Positions 35,150 to 44,479 of a DNA stretch of 64,000 bases are shown here, in pieces; within the stretch, counting starts at the first letter, position 1, and the number at the start of each line of letters is the position of its first letter. The position numbers were made by a program, and so were the translations under genes. Under the pieces are notes generated by a model. It worked only from the letters and a program-made list of their open reading frames with translations, did no database searches and was not told the DNA's origin. Origin of the DNA: Prevotella melaninogenica (GTDB taxonomy: Bacteria; Bacteroidota; Bacteroidia; Bacteroidales; Bacteroidaceae); assembly GCF_018127965.1 (NCBI RefSeq), contig NZ_CP072349.1, positions 1,120,001 to 1,184,000 on the forward strand, written 5' to 3'.

Positions 35150-37236
35150 TTACTGCACTTTCGTAAGTCCATCTCTCTCTTTCAAAGCATCAATAGTTGG
35201 CTCTTGTCCACGGAAACGTTTGTAGAGAGTCATAGGATGTTCTGTACCACCACGTGAGAGAATGTTATCTCGGAAACGCTGTGCAGTAGCTTGGTTGAAG
35301 ATTCCTTCTTTCTTAAATACACTAAAAGCATCAGCATCAAGGACCTCAGCCCACTTATAGCTGTAATAGCCAGCAGCGTAACCTCCTGCCATAATATGAG
35401 AAAACTGTACAGTCATACATGTATCCATACGCTGCTCATCAATAATTGCTGGTGCCCATGCTTTCTTCTCAAAGGAGATGATATCATCGGTAAACTCTTC
35501 TTTCTGAGTGTAATAAGCCATATCTAAGAGACCGAAACTTACCTGTCTCAAACATGCTGTTGCAGCTCCATAATTACGGCTGGCTATTACCTTTTCTATC
35601 AACTCATCGGGCATTGGTTCACCTGTCTGATAATGGAAAGCAAAGGTACGGAGGAATTCTTTCTCTACAGCAAAGTTCTCCATAAACTGAGAAGGAAGTT
35701 CTACAAAGTCCCACCAAACATTGGTTCCTGATAGACTCTCGAAACGCGTGTTAGCAAATATACCGTGAAGCGAATGACCAAACTCATGCAAGAAGGTCTC
35801 AACCTCACCTAATCTTAACAATGCAGGCTTATCCTCTGTAGGTTTAGAGAAGTTCATAACAAGAGAGGCATGTGGGCGTACATTTGTTCCATCACGCTCA
35901 ATCCATTGACCTTGGAACTCTGTCATCCATGCTCCATCACGCTTTCCTTTACGTGGGTGGAAGTCAACATAGAGTACAGCCAAATAGCTACCATCCTTGT
36001 CGTAAACCTCATAAGGTTTTACATCTGGATGATAAACAGGTATATCCTTGTTCTCTTTGAAGGTAATACCATAAAGACGTGTAGCCAAACCAAAGACACC
36101 CTTGATTACATTGCTTAACTCCAAGTAAGGGCGAAGCATCTCGGGATCAAGGTCGTATTTCTTCTTCTTCAGCAACTGACTATAATAAGCTAAGTCCCAA
36201 GGCTCCATCTTAAAGGCTGCGCCCTCTTCTTCCTTAGCTAAAGCTTCTACTTCTTCACGCTCCTCAATAGCCTTTGGTTTATAAGCCTCAATAAGGTCAT
36301 TCAGAAGTTTATACACATTCTCAACCTTCGTAGCCATACGATGTTTCATCACATAATCAGCAAAGGTATCATAACCAAGAAGTTGCGCCATCTCTCTACG
36401 AAGATTTATCAGACGCTTACATAGTTCAAGGTTGTTTGTGTCATTATCTTTTATACAGAGCGTGTTGCGAGCCATATAGAGGTCTTTACGCAGTTCACGC
36501 TGAGTACTATACATCATAAAAGGACCATAACTTGGCGCATCCAAAGTAAATACCCAGCCATCTAATCCATGTTCTTTTGCAGCTTCATGTGCTGCTTCAC
36601 GTGCTGTATTAGGAAGTCCATCAAGCTGTTGCTCATCAGTAATGTGCAGAGTATATGCTTTATTCTCCTTCAAAACATTCTGTGAGAACTGCAGAGATAG
36701 CATTGAGGCTTCCTCAGTAAGCTTGCGCAAACGGTCCTTTCCGGCTTCATCCAACAACGCACCACTACGCACGAAGCCCTCATAACTTTTCTCCAACAGA
36801 CAGTTTTCCTCTGGTGTCAACTCTCCATGATGTTCATAAACATACTTGACACGTTCGAAAATCTTAGGATTTAAACTAACATCATTACCGTGCTTAGTGA
36901 GGATAGGACTCATCTTCTGTGCCAAAGCATCCATTTCATCATTTGTTTCAGCACTAAGCATATTAAGAATACACTCTCCACACGACTCAGAAGATCATAG
37001 TAATGCTTACGTCCTTTAACCTCATCCTCTGGTATAATTGTATTCTCAAAGGTTGGTTCATCGGGATTATTAATAATCTTCTCAATCTGTTCGTCCTCAC
37101 GGCGAATACCTTCCAGCATAGCCTCTTCATAATCAGCAAGCGTAATACGGTTGAAAGGTACTGTGTAATGCGGTGTATCATAAGGTAGGAAGAAAGGATT
37201 TATACGCTCTCTCTCCCCTGTTATATTATCTATCAT
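35150..37236 (-). pseudogene. M3 family oligopeptidase, frameshifted
   Basis: Two abutting frames make one M3 zinc peptidase (Dcp/OpdA type, normally near 690 residues). The N-terminal frame runs from 37236 (MIDNITGERERINPFFLPYD) and reads YDLLSRVESVFL at 36966. The main frame picks up at MLSAETNDEMDALAQKMSPI (36961) and runs 603 residues. The zinc motif VETFLHEFGHSLHGIF and the downstream FVELPSQFMENFA are intact. One missing T in the TTCTTAATATG context (36958-36969) would restore VESVFFNMLSAETND. It is either a true single-base loss or a sequencing error. The enzyme would degrade short peptides in the cytoplasm or periplasm. Confidence 0.88.
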
Positions 37237-37364
37237 TTCTTTTTCTACTTTCTCTTAATTTAATTTACAAAGATAACTCAAAAAAAGGAAATATACTATA
37301 TTAAGAGGTGGAATTTAACGCAATTTTGTTTCTATATTACATGTAGAGTAATAAGTCTCTACAA

Positions 37365-37470
37365 CTTAAACCAAAATTGACTCATTAGAAACTAATCTGA
37401 TTCTCTTTTTGTCTGTCTTTGCAACGAAAGCATAGCAAACTACGTCATATTACAAAGACAATACAAGAAG
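37365..37470. repeat. Degenerate copy of the MITE-like element
   Basis: CTTAAACCAAAATTGACTCA (37366 onward) resembles the left end CTTAAACCCAAATCGGTCAT of the element at 53039. The inner TGTCTTTGCAAC and ATTACAAAGACA resemble that element's inner hairpin TGTCTTTGTAAC / GTTACAAAG. The right end is not clear. It is a weak call by similarity within the window. Confidence 0.35.
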
Positions 37471-37515
37471 ACGACAAGAAAAAAACATTAGGAAAGAATA
37501 AGCTGTTTAACGCCT

Positions 37516-37590
37516 AACACCATTGGTGTTTACCATCAGCACCATATGTGCTAAGCCCCAGCACCATATGTGCTAATCATCAACACGTGT
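37516..37590. repeat. 22-bp phased palindrome array (locus 3, clearest)
   Basis: AACACCATTGGTGTT (37516-37530), AGCACCATATGTGCT (37538-37552), AGCACCATATGTGCT (37560-37574) and a half unit AACACGTGT (37582-37590) start exactly every 22 bp. The linkers are 7 nt (TACCATC, AAGCCCC, AATCATC). The array lies upstream of the M3 peptidase gene and downstream of the Crp-type gene. Confidence 0.75.
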
Positions 37591-37723
37591 AAAAAAAGAA
37601 GTAAAAGGAAATCATTATTACCCTTAAACAATAAGGTATAAATAACTAATTGATATAGAAAAAAGTAATTGAATAGTACTAATATCAGATCAAATATTAG
37701 TAAAAGAATATAATAGAAGACAT

Positions 37724-38389
37724 CTATCCTCTTAAGATTTCCAACTGCGGAATAGTAATAATTCCCCTACTCATTGTTAACAGTCCATCACGTTGTAAAG
37801 AGTTGAGCATACGAGAGATATTAAGACGACTTTGATGTAACTCTTGAGCAAGATCTTCCATTGTTATCCTTAACACTTTACGACCTGCTTGTGTAAGACA
37901 GCGAAGACGTAAAAAATTAACAAACTGCTGGCGAATGTCACTGGGCTGTTGCCTCCATGGAATATGACTCATTCGCTGTGCTTGCATAGAAATACTATTG
38001 AGAAGATTAAGGCGGAAAATAAGATAATTATCAAGTAGACGTAATACCTCTGACTTATCCAATGAGAGTAGACTGCAATCTGTTTGCGCTATAAAATCCT
38101 TTGTATAGCGTTGCATAAGTCCAAAGAAGTGTTCAGGCTGAATTACAGCTGGTGCTGACAATTCTTCCTCTATACGATAACGATGGTTGTCAGCATGACT
38201 TATCACGCGAAGTGTACCATTCATTAGAAAGAATAGCTGTGTACATTTATCATCCATGCTTACAAGTGGTTTGTCTGCAACAAGTTTATGAAAGCCAAAC
38301 TTTGTTTGTCCTACGATATCTGACAATTCATCCGTACTAATACCGATGAAAAGTGGCAGTTCGAGAAGTTTATCGTAGAGTTGAAGCAT
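37724..38389 (-). CDS. Crp/Fnr-family transcription regulator
   Basis: A 221-residue regulator. The N-terminal cyclic-nucleotide-binding-like domain spans about residues 8-130 (ADKPLVSMDDKCTQLFFLMN). The C-terminal winged helix is MEDLAQELHQSRLNISRMLN near 172-191. No N-terminal Cys cluster as in FNR is present, so an oxygen-labile Fe-S switch is not indicated, and the ligand is unknown. A strong hairpin separates it from apbE upstream, so it has its own transcript. Confidence 0.88.
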   Translation of the reverse strand: MLQLYDKLLELPLFIGISTDELSDIVGQTKFGFHKLVADKPLVSMDDKCTQLFFLMNGTLRVISHADNHRYRIEEELSAPAVIQPEHFFGLMQRYTKDFIAQTDCSLLSLDKSEVLRLLDNYLIFRLNLLNSISMQAQRMSHIPWRQQPSDIRQQFVNFLRLRCLTQAGRKVLRITMEDLAQELHQSRLNISRMLNSLQRDGLLTMSRGIITIPQLEILRG

Positions 38390-38406
38390 AGTAATAAAAA
38401 AACATA

Positions 38407-38440
38407 TATAGCCGCCTTCTCAAGAGAGAAAGCGGCTATA
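38407..38440 (-). terminator. Terminator after apbE
   Basis: TATAGCCGC (38407-38415) and GCGGCTATA (38432-38440) form a 9-bp stem, extended inside by CTTCTC/GAGAAA. A T-rich tail follows on the minus strand. It lies between the apbE stop and the start of the Crp-type gene. Confidence 0.8.
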
Positions 38441-38443
38441 CTT

Positions 38444-39460
38444 TTATTTAACAACTTTTCCTTTCATTGAAGGGCTATACCATACTTGCAAATTACCTTT
38501 CGCATCAGAATAGATGAAGTAAGCCATCAATTCTGGATGACGTTCGAGTAATTTACGTGCTTTCTCAATACCCATCACCATAAACGAAGTAGCATAAGCA
38601 TCAGCTGTTGCACAGTTTTTAGCTAAGACAGTTGCAGAAAGGAGTGAATGCTGTACAGGATATCCAGTCTTTGGATCAATGGTATGAGCATATTTCTTTC
38701 CACCTTTATAATAGAAATTGCGGTAGTTACCACTCGTCGCCATAGCCTTATCCGTAACATTCAATACTGTCTGTATCTCTTGATTAACCTTCACGCTATC
38801 ATCTGTGGGCTTTGTAACACCAATCTTCCAAGGTAGACGCTGTTCACTATTACCCATCGTAACAATTTCACCACCAATCTCCACCATAAAGTTTTTAATA
38901 CCATTACGACGTAAGAAACGGGCAACAATATCTGAGCCATAACCCTTAGCGATTGCAGAACAATCAAGCATAACACGCTTATCCGTCTTCTGAATTGTGT
39001 TACCAACAAGCTTCACCTTATTATATCCTACAACCTGATGCAAGCTATCTATAGCCTGCTTAGAAGGATGCTGACCAGTCTTAAAACCAAAGCCCCACAT
39101 ATTTACCATTGGAGCAACTGTGATATCAAAAGCGCCATCAGTTTCTTTAGAAATAGACTCAGCGAGTGTAAACACTTCACGAAACATTTCATTTACCTTC
39201 ACAGGTTTGTTTTGATTAATCTGTGAAATCAACGAATTAGGTTCAAAAGTCGAGAAGGTCTGATTCACCTTCTTCAATTCTGCTTCTATCTGTGGCTGAA
39301 GATCTTCATTACTTTGATAAGTAATATTATAAACTGTACCAAAGATAAATCCCTTGTTATGCTGATATGGCATTGAATGTTGACAACGAACAATAGCAAT
39401 TGAACCGATTATCAACACAAGAAGAAAAGGAATTTGCCAATATAGTTTTTTCTTATTCAT
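38444..39460 (-). CDS. apbE: FAD:protein FMN transferase (ApbE family)
   Basis: ApbE attaches FMN to Thr/Ser of proteins such as the NqrB/NqrC and RnfD/RnfG subunits in the periplasm. The 338-residue protein has an N-terminal hydrophobic segment with a Cys (LLVLIIGSIAIVRCQHSM) that may be a membrane anchor or an imperfect lipobox. Family motifs are FDITVAPMVNMWGFG, LDCSAIAKGYGSDIVAR and ATSGNYRNFYYKGGKKYAHT (with TIDPKTGYP). The targets are not in this window. Confidence 0.92.
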   Translation of the reverse strand: MNKKKLYWQIPFLLVLIIGSIAIVRCQHSMPYQHNKGFIFGTVYNITYQSNEDLQPQIEAELKKVNQTFSTFEPNSLISQINQNKPVKVNEMFREVFTLAESISKETDGAFDITVAPMVNMWGFGFKTGQHPSKQAIDSLHQVVGYNKVKLVGNTIQKTDKRVMLDCSAIAKGYGSDIVARFLRRNGIKNFMVEIGGEIVTMGNSEQRLPWKIGVTKPTDDSVKVNQEIQTVLNVTDKAMATSGNYRNFYYKGGKKYAHTIDPKTGYPVQHSLLSATVLAKNCATADAYATSFMVMGIEKARKLLERHPELMAYFIYSDAKGNLQVWYSPSMKGKVVK

Positions 39461-39594
39461 ATAATGTTTTTATTTATTAAGAGTTAAGAGAAAGTTAGAC
39501 TTAGAAGGGAATAACTTTTACAGTTAAGACGCACAGGCAGTACGTCCATTAGTAAAAACTATTAGAGAAACTAACAACAAGTTCTCTCTGACTT

Positions 39595-40299
39595 CTAAAT
39601 AACTATCTCATTATAGTTCAAAAGTACATTAAAGGTGGCACCAAGCTGTGATGACCCACCACGACCATAACCAGGAACATACCAAGCTTCACCTATTTCT
39701 CCCATCTTATGAGCTACACGGAGTTTATAACGAACACTCCAACCCATACGAATAGGGCCTAAAATCTTTGCATCAACACTACCAACGAGTTCTGCCCAAA
39801 GTTGACTTCCTTTATTACCAAGAGCACCATAATAGGATTGTGTTCCCCAAATAGGATCAGCAAGTCCTGGACTAAGAATATCATACTTAAACGAAGTGTA
39901 GCCTACTCTACCACCCACTAAAAAGCGATAATCATCATGCTTATTCTTAAGCATATTAAAGTCGCAACCTACTCGTCCATAAGGTGCACTTGTCTTAAAG
40001 TTCGTTCCTGTTGTTTCATCAGTCTTATCAGCCTGTCCTACACCAACTTCAACTACAGGGAAATATCTATCCTTGAGATTTACACGTAGCAAAGCTTCAT
40101 ACTGACCATATGATGCAAGCCAACGCATAGCAGGTCCAACGAGATCTACCCCCACTGCTGCTCCCCTAAAGAAAGGAATACTATCCTCCTTTACCTTTGG
40201 CAACGACGGTCGACGTTGCGCATTAGCTGTAGCTGGACACAGTAGAAAAAATACATTAAGGATTAGTAAAAGTGATAAGTATATGTTCTTTCGTACCAT
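39595..40299 (-). CDS. DUF6048 family outer-membrane-like protein
   Basis: About 234 residues from the start MVRKNIYLSLLLILNVFFLL, with a signal peptide ending in TANAQ. The mature part has beta-strand-like segments (GRVGCDFNMLK, YRFLVGGRVGYTSFKYDI, KLRVAHKMGEIGEAWYVPGY) and looks like an outer-membrane barrel. It matches what I know of DUF6048, which sits beside DUF6452 in Bacteroidales. The gene overlaps the end of the DUF6452 gene by 44 nt, or 74 nt from the alternative start at 40329. Function is unknown. Confidence 0.75.
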   Translation of the reverse strand: MVRKNIYLSLLLILNVFFLLCPATANAQRRPSLPKVKEDSIPFFRGAAVGVDLVGPAMRWLASYGQYEALLRVNLKDRYFPVVEVGVGQADKTDETTGTNFKTSAPYGRVGCDFNMLKNKHDDYRFLVGGRVGYTSFKYDILSPGLADPIWGTQSYYGALGNKGSQLWAELVGSVDAKILGPIRMGWSVRYKLRVAHKMGEIGEAWYVPGYGRGGSSQLGATFNVLLNYNEIVI

Positions 40300-40759
40300 C
40301 ATAATCAACATTAGGATTACTGATTTCAACCTGACTCACTCGTGTACCCTTTGCTGATACGGCAGTAAGGGTATGAAAGAATGCTGGCGGACAGTCAACA
40401 CTCTCAAAATGACTTATATTTGTCTTTGACACCGTAACAGTATCAACTGTTGTTACACCTGCCTTACTTGTGAACACAAAGCGTAACTTGTCACTATCGC
40501 CACTATAGCTCATTGGCAAACTAAACTTTGTCGTGTTAACCTGTTTATTCAACAAAATAGTATCTGTTTTGTTCTCACGTATTGCCGAAATAGTAAGTGT
40601 GTCGTGCAAAGTATCACCCTGTACAACATAATTAGCCCATACACCATTGGTTACAGGACAATCTATGTCAGAACAAGAACCCATCCAGATTACTCCTCCA
40701 AAGAGAAGAGTAATCAAGAGAGTTTGTCTTACTATATGTTTAATCTTGCTATAGTTCAT
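40256..40759 (-). CDS. DUF6452 family lipoprotein
   Basis: A 167-residue protein with a lipoprotein signal peptide (LLITLLFGGVIWMGSCSDID, Cys near 29). The mature part is mainly beta-like with Thr/Val-rich strands (DTLHDTLTISAIRENKTDTI; TVDTVTVSKTNISHF). It fits the DUF6452 family, found next to DUF6048 proteins. The overlap and shared order suggest the two act together at the outer membrane. No enzymatic motif is visible. Confidence 0.75.
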   Translation of the reverse strand: MNYSKIKHIVRQTLLITLLFGGVIWMGSCSDIDCPVTNGVWANYVVQGDTLHDTLTISAIRENKTDTILLNKQVNTTKFSLPMSYSGDSDKLRFVFTSKAGVTTVDTVTVSKTNISHFESVDCPPAFFHTLTAVSAKGTRVSQVEISNPNVDYDGTKEHILITFTNP

Positions 40760-40900
40760 TTCCTATTGAATTCTATAAATAAAGTAACATCAGTTGATAA
40801 GAGTTTTCAAACTTATCCTCACAGTTCTCCATTAAGTATGACATATAAAGGCACTGTTGCTGTAAGTATCTACAAAAGACTAAAGAAAGAGAGATTTTTC

Positions 40901-41854
40901 CTACATTTCTTTCTCTATTTGATAGTCATTTCTGCGTGGATTACTACGACTGATAAGGTCGCCAATAAAGCCTGCAAGGAAAAGCTGTGTACCCAATACC
41001 ATCGCAACAAGAGCGATAAAGAAGGAAGCATGGTCAGAGAGTAGGTCGCCATATACACCATTAACAAGCATAATAACCTTTTCTACAATCAGCCAAAGGA
41101 ATGCTATAAAGCCAATGAAGAACATAAACGAGCCCATCAAGCCAAAGACATGCATTGGCTTTTTACCAAAGTTGGTGAGAAACCAGAGTGTCAATAAGTC
41201 AAGATAACCATTGAAGAAACGATTAATTCCAAACTTTGATTTACCATACTTACGTGCTTGATGCTGTACAACCTTCTCACCTATACGTGCAAAGCCTGCC
41301 TCTTTTGCAAGATAAGGGATATAACGGTGCATCTCACCATATACCTCAATATTCTTCACTACATCACGACGATAGGCTTTCAAACCACAATTAAAGTCAT
41401 GCAAATTATGTACACCACTAATCTTACGTGCCGTAGCATTGAAAAGTTTTGTTGGTATAGTCTTTGTCAACGGGTCATAACGTTTCTGCTTATAACCACT
41501 GACAAGGTCGTACTTCTCCTCCATTATCATACGATAAAGTTCTGGTATCTCGTCAGGAGAATCTTGCAAGTCAGCATCCATCGTAATAACTACATCACCT
41601 TGTGCAGCATTAAAGCCACAATAGAGCGCAGGACTCTTACCATAGTTACGACGGAACTTTATAGCATGAACATGTTCCGCATCTTTATGATACAAATCCT
41701 CAATGACATCCCAACTCCTATCTTTAGAGCCGTCATTGATAAATATAATTTCATACGTGAAGCCATTGGCGTTCATCACGCGCTGAATCCACGCGTGTAG
41801 TTCTGGTAAACTTTCTTCCTCATTGTAAAGAGGAATAATTACTGATATATCCAT
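40901..41854 (-). CDS. GT2 glycosyltransferase, polyprenyl-phosphate sugar synthase type
   Basis: The catalytic GT-A domain starts at MDISVIIPLYNEEESLPELH and has the nucleotide-binding DADLQDSPDEIPELY and the acceptor-side FRRNYGKSPALYCGF. Two membrane helices follow (MGSFMFFIGFIAFLWLIVEK; FFIALVAMVLGTQLFLAGFI), so it is an inner-membrane enzyme of the DPM1/ArnC-like group. It would transfer a sugar to a polyprenyl phosphate. The sugar is not visible. An ATG 117 nt upstream (41971) overlaps the DUF4199 gene and precedes no family sequence, so 41854 is chosen. Confidence 0.9.
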   Translation of the reverse strand: MDISVIIPLYNEEESLPELHAWIQRVMNANGFTYEIIFINDGSKDRSWDVIEDLYHKDAEHVHAIKFRRNYGKSPALYCGFNAAQGDVVITMDADLQDSPDEIPELYRMIMEEKYDLVSGYKQKRYDPLTKTIPTKLFNATARKISGVHNLHDFNCGLKAYRRDVVKNIEVYGEMHRYIPYLAKEAGFARIGEKVVQHQARKYGKSKFGINRFFNGYLDLLTLWFLTNFGKKPMHVFGLMGSFMFFIGFIAFLWLIVEKVIMLVNGVYGDLLSDHASFFIALVAMVLGTQLFLAGFIGDLISRSNPRRNDYQIEKEM

Positions 41855-41906
41855 TTTCTGAATTAGGAGTTTTCTATTAGAAATGAGGAATTTATTAAGT
41901 TCATAT

Positions 41907-42446
41907 TTAAGATGTCTGTCTTTTGCCATTCTTAGACATAATAGCTGCAATAAATAGTGAGCATAAGCCACCTAACATTACGGCAGTAACAAAAGTACTT
42001 GAGGCTAACGAGTAAGGTTGAAAAGCCTCTGGCAATGCTGCAATAAACTGATCATATGGAACACCTATAGCCGCAAGAGTGCTTTTTCCCTCATTGCTGG
42101 AATAGAGATTAGTAACCATCATGAGTAATTTCCCATTATCAAGATAGTGCATATAAAGCCATTGCAGCAAGCTGAAGATAATTGCAGCATTAAAGAAAAC
42201 ACGTACACAATAAAAAAGACTACGACGAAAAGATATAACTCCATTACGTCCCTCCTCACGAAAAATCTTCAATCGATATGCAACAAAGAAAGGAGTTGAA
42301 AGAGAGAGTAAAAAACTAAATTGTGCCAAAACCGGCAGAATGGTTATACCCAACAAGCATGCAAAACTTGCTGCCCAAATGATAGCAAGATAAATACCAT
42401 CATAACGAGTATAAGCTGTCAGTTGTTTAAAATCTTCATAAATCAT
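41907..42446 (-). CDS. DUF4199 membrane protein
   Basis: A 179-residue protein with four hydrophobic segments (YLAIIWAASFACLLGITILP; SFLLSLSTPFFVAYRL; VFFNAAIIFSLLQWLYM; FVTAVMLGGLCSLFIAAIM), the DUF4199 layout. It stands directly before the GT2 gene, an association common in Bacteroidota, so a part in envelope polyprenyl-sugar metabolism is possible. The integrative element is inserted 49 bp upstream of its start, so its promoter may now lie partly in element DNA. Confidence 0.78.
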   Translation of the reverse strand: MIYEDFKQLTAYTRYDGIYLAIIWAASFACLLGITILPVLAQFSFLLSLSTPFFVAYRLKIFREEGRNGVISFRRSLFYCVRVFFNAAIIFSLLQWLYMHYLDNGKLLMMVTNLYSSNEGKSTLAAIGVPYDQFIAALPEAFQPYSLASSTFVTAVMLGGLCSLFIAAIMSKNGKRQTS

Positions 42447-42494
42447 GATACAAAAGTACGGAATATTTATTATAAATAATGTAGTACACTGCCA

Positions 42495-42517
42495 AATTTA
42501 TGTTTTTTTGTTAAAAA
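42495..42517. repeat. attL: left copy of the 23-bp direct repeat
   Basis: AATTTATG, seven T, GTTAAAAA: identical to the copy at 51410-51432. It lies between the DUF4199 start and the recombinase gene and marks the left junction of the element. Confidence 0.75.
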
Positions 42518-42567
42518 GTTCAAACCCCATATATTAGGGTCAAGCAGCATATAAACGGCTTAAAATA

Positions 42568-42640
42568 GGTCATTATTGCCCCCAATCTGCCAAATAATGA
42601 CAGTTGGTAATGACAAGTAATAATAACCAAACGTAATGAC
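42568..42640. promoter_or_regulatory. Cluster of TAATGAC words, likely recombinase arm sites (left)
   Basis: GGTCATTATT (42568-42577, inverted), AATAATGAC (42593-42601), TAATGAC (42608-42614) and TAATGAC (42634-42640) crowd the 75 bp just before the recombinase gene. Two AATAATGAC copies sit at the other end (51359-51380). Repeats of one short word near both att sites are what arm-type integrase sites look like. Confidence 0.5.
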
Positions 42641-42645
42641 CGATT

Positions 42646-44451
42646 ATGCAGAAGCAGTTATTTATTAGTGAAATTAGCTGTAATTTCAATTTAAGAAGAC
42701 CAAAGGTAGTCAACAAGCCTACTAATGTTTATTGTGTGGTATATGTTGGAGGAAAGCAACATTATTTTGCGACTGGCTTAAAGGTGTTGCCTAGTCAATG
42801 GAATAAGAAAAAGCAGATAGCAGAAGTAAGTAATACATTAACGACACTTGACAACAGAAACAATAATATTCTGAATGAGAAAATAAACCAGTTAAGAGGA
42901 TATTATAAGGAATATATTGAGTATCTTTGTAGCAATCCAAACGATACCGATAAACTATGTAACTTTATTTATAAAGATATGAATATGAAGAAACCTAGAG
43001 AAACAAAAGAAAAAGCAACAGACTTATTAGAACGTGCTTTAGAGATTTATAAAAGTAAAAGTAAATCATTAAGTACTGCTACTTTAAGAGGATATGAAAA
43101 TAAGATGAATGCTTTTAAAAAGTACATTAAAGATAGCAAAGTAGATGATAACTTAAAACTATTGACACAAAGAGGAATTAATGATTATCAAGAATATCTA
43201 CAGAGAGAAGCAGCCAAAGTTAAAGTAGGGGAAAATGGCGGAGGAAAAGAGGGCATAAATCAAAAGTGCCAATTTATTGCACGGCTTATAAATAAAGTAT
43301 TATGCAGTAATAATGAGTTTTTAAATTTAAGTATTCAATCAGTTAAATATGATCTAATAAAGCGAGATAAAAAGAACAAAGAGAATGGAATACATTTCCC
43401 ACTAGATAAAGAAGAAATTAGGTCATTCAGTAACGTTACTAATTTAAATGAGAAACAAATATTATATAGAGATATATTTGTTTTACAGTGTAATTGTGGG
43501 CAACGTGTTTCAGACCTTAAACAGTTAATAATGGGTAACTATACCAAAAATGAAGATAACTATATACTGTTAAAGACACAGAAAGAGAGTACAACAGCAT
43601 ACATCTATGAAACAGAAAAAATAAAAGAGATATTAGATAAATTAAAAACTCACATAATCGACTATAAAGGAAAGACTTGTTTAAAAGCTGGAGAATATAG
43701 AATTAATCTTGATAATTTAGATAATGACCCACAATATAATGAGGCAATAAAACTTATAGCTGAAAAAGCAAACTTAAACCGTAACTGGGACTATAAGGAC
43801 GCACAAGATAGACCATTGAGTAACCCAATATATAAAATAATATCCTCACATTGTGCAAGACATACATTTGCAACTATAATGAGAGATAAAGGATATCCAG
43901 CTGATAAAGTATGCTGGTTGTTAGGACACGCAGATGATACAATGGTAAAACAAGTATATGCACATAATGATGAGAAGTTGATAACAAAACAATTAAACGA
44001 AACAAGAAAAACTATTGAGAGAGAAGATAAAACAAAAACAGACGCTTTACAATCTTTATTTGCTTATGATAGATTAAAAGAATTAGAAAGAATGAAAGAT
44101 AACGGTATAAATATATTACCATTATCTAATAAGTGCATATCCATAATAAAAGATACTAGCAATCTTAAAAAAGCTATTCAATTAATGAATACAGCATCTA
44201 AAGAAAAGAAAGAAGAATTTATAAACAAAGTCAAAGAGCTAGATAAAATAATATGGTATATTGCTAAGCATACAGCAGATACAACACTATATAGTATTTA
44301 TGAGTATAAGATTAAAGAATTAGGTATTATAGATAAAGTAACAGATATAAACCTATTAGATTATATGTTTGAACAAGAGTTAAGGGATGAAGAAGAAGAA
44401 TATTATTCAGATGAAGCCCAAGCAGAAAGACATTTTAAAAATAATTGGTAA
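42646..44451 (+). CDS. Tyrosine recombinase (integrase) of the element
   Basis: A 601-residue protein. The N-terminal arm-binding domain (VYVGGKQHYFATGLKVLPSQ), the SAM-like core-binding domain (about 115-220) and the catalytic domain follow in order. Catalytic residues are Arg in CNCGQRVSDLKQL, His-x-x-Arg in SSHCARHTFATIM, His in WLLGHADD and the nucleophile Tyr in VKQVYAH. After the active site there are about 150 extra residues (charged, helical, acidic end DEEEEYYSDEAQ) not found in ordinary integrases. The frame is intact, so excision may still be possible. Codon use is very AT-rich compared with the core genes. Confidence 0.92.
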   Translation: MQKQLFISEISCNFNLRRPKVVNKPTNVYCVVYVGGKQHYFATGLKVLPSQWNKKKQIAEVSNTLTTLDNRNNNILNEKINQLRGYYKEYIEYLCSNPNDTDKLCNFIYKDMNMKKPRETKEKATDLLERALEIYKSKSKSLSTATLRGYENKMNAFKKYIKDSKVDDNLKLLTQRGINDYQEYLQREAAKVKVGENGGGKEGINQKCQFIARLINKVLCSNNEFLNLSIQSVKYDLIKRDKKNKENGIHFPLDKEEIRSFSNVTNLNEKQILYRDIFVLQCNCGQRVSDLKQLIMGNYTKNEDNYILLKTQKESTTAYIYETEKIKEILDKLKTHIIDYKGKTCLKAGEYRINLDNLDNDPQYNEAIKLIAEKANLNRNWDYKDAQDRPLSNPIYKIISSHCARHTFATIMRDKGYPADKVCWLLGHADDTMVKQVYAHNDEKLITKQLNETRKTIEREDKTKTDALQSLFAYDRLKELERMKDNGINILPLSNKCISIIKDTSNLKKAIQLMNTASKEKKEEFINKVKELDKIIWYIAKHTADTTLYSIYEYKIKELGIIDKVTDINLLDYMFEQELRDEEEEYYSDEAQAERHFKNNW

Positions 44452-44479
44452 AAGTTCTTCAACATAACAAAATATTATG

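Noticed and set aside
37516..37590. CRISPR array
   Set aside because: The period is only 22 bp with 7-nt linkers that repeat or vary slightly, units are palindromes of changing sequence, and no cas gene is near.
41855..41971. Longer N-terminus for the GT2 enzyme
   Set aside because: The added 39 residues overlap the DUF4199 gene and are unlike any GT2 start; MDISVIIPLYNEEE is the usual beginning.
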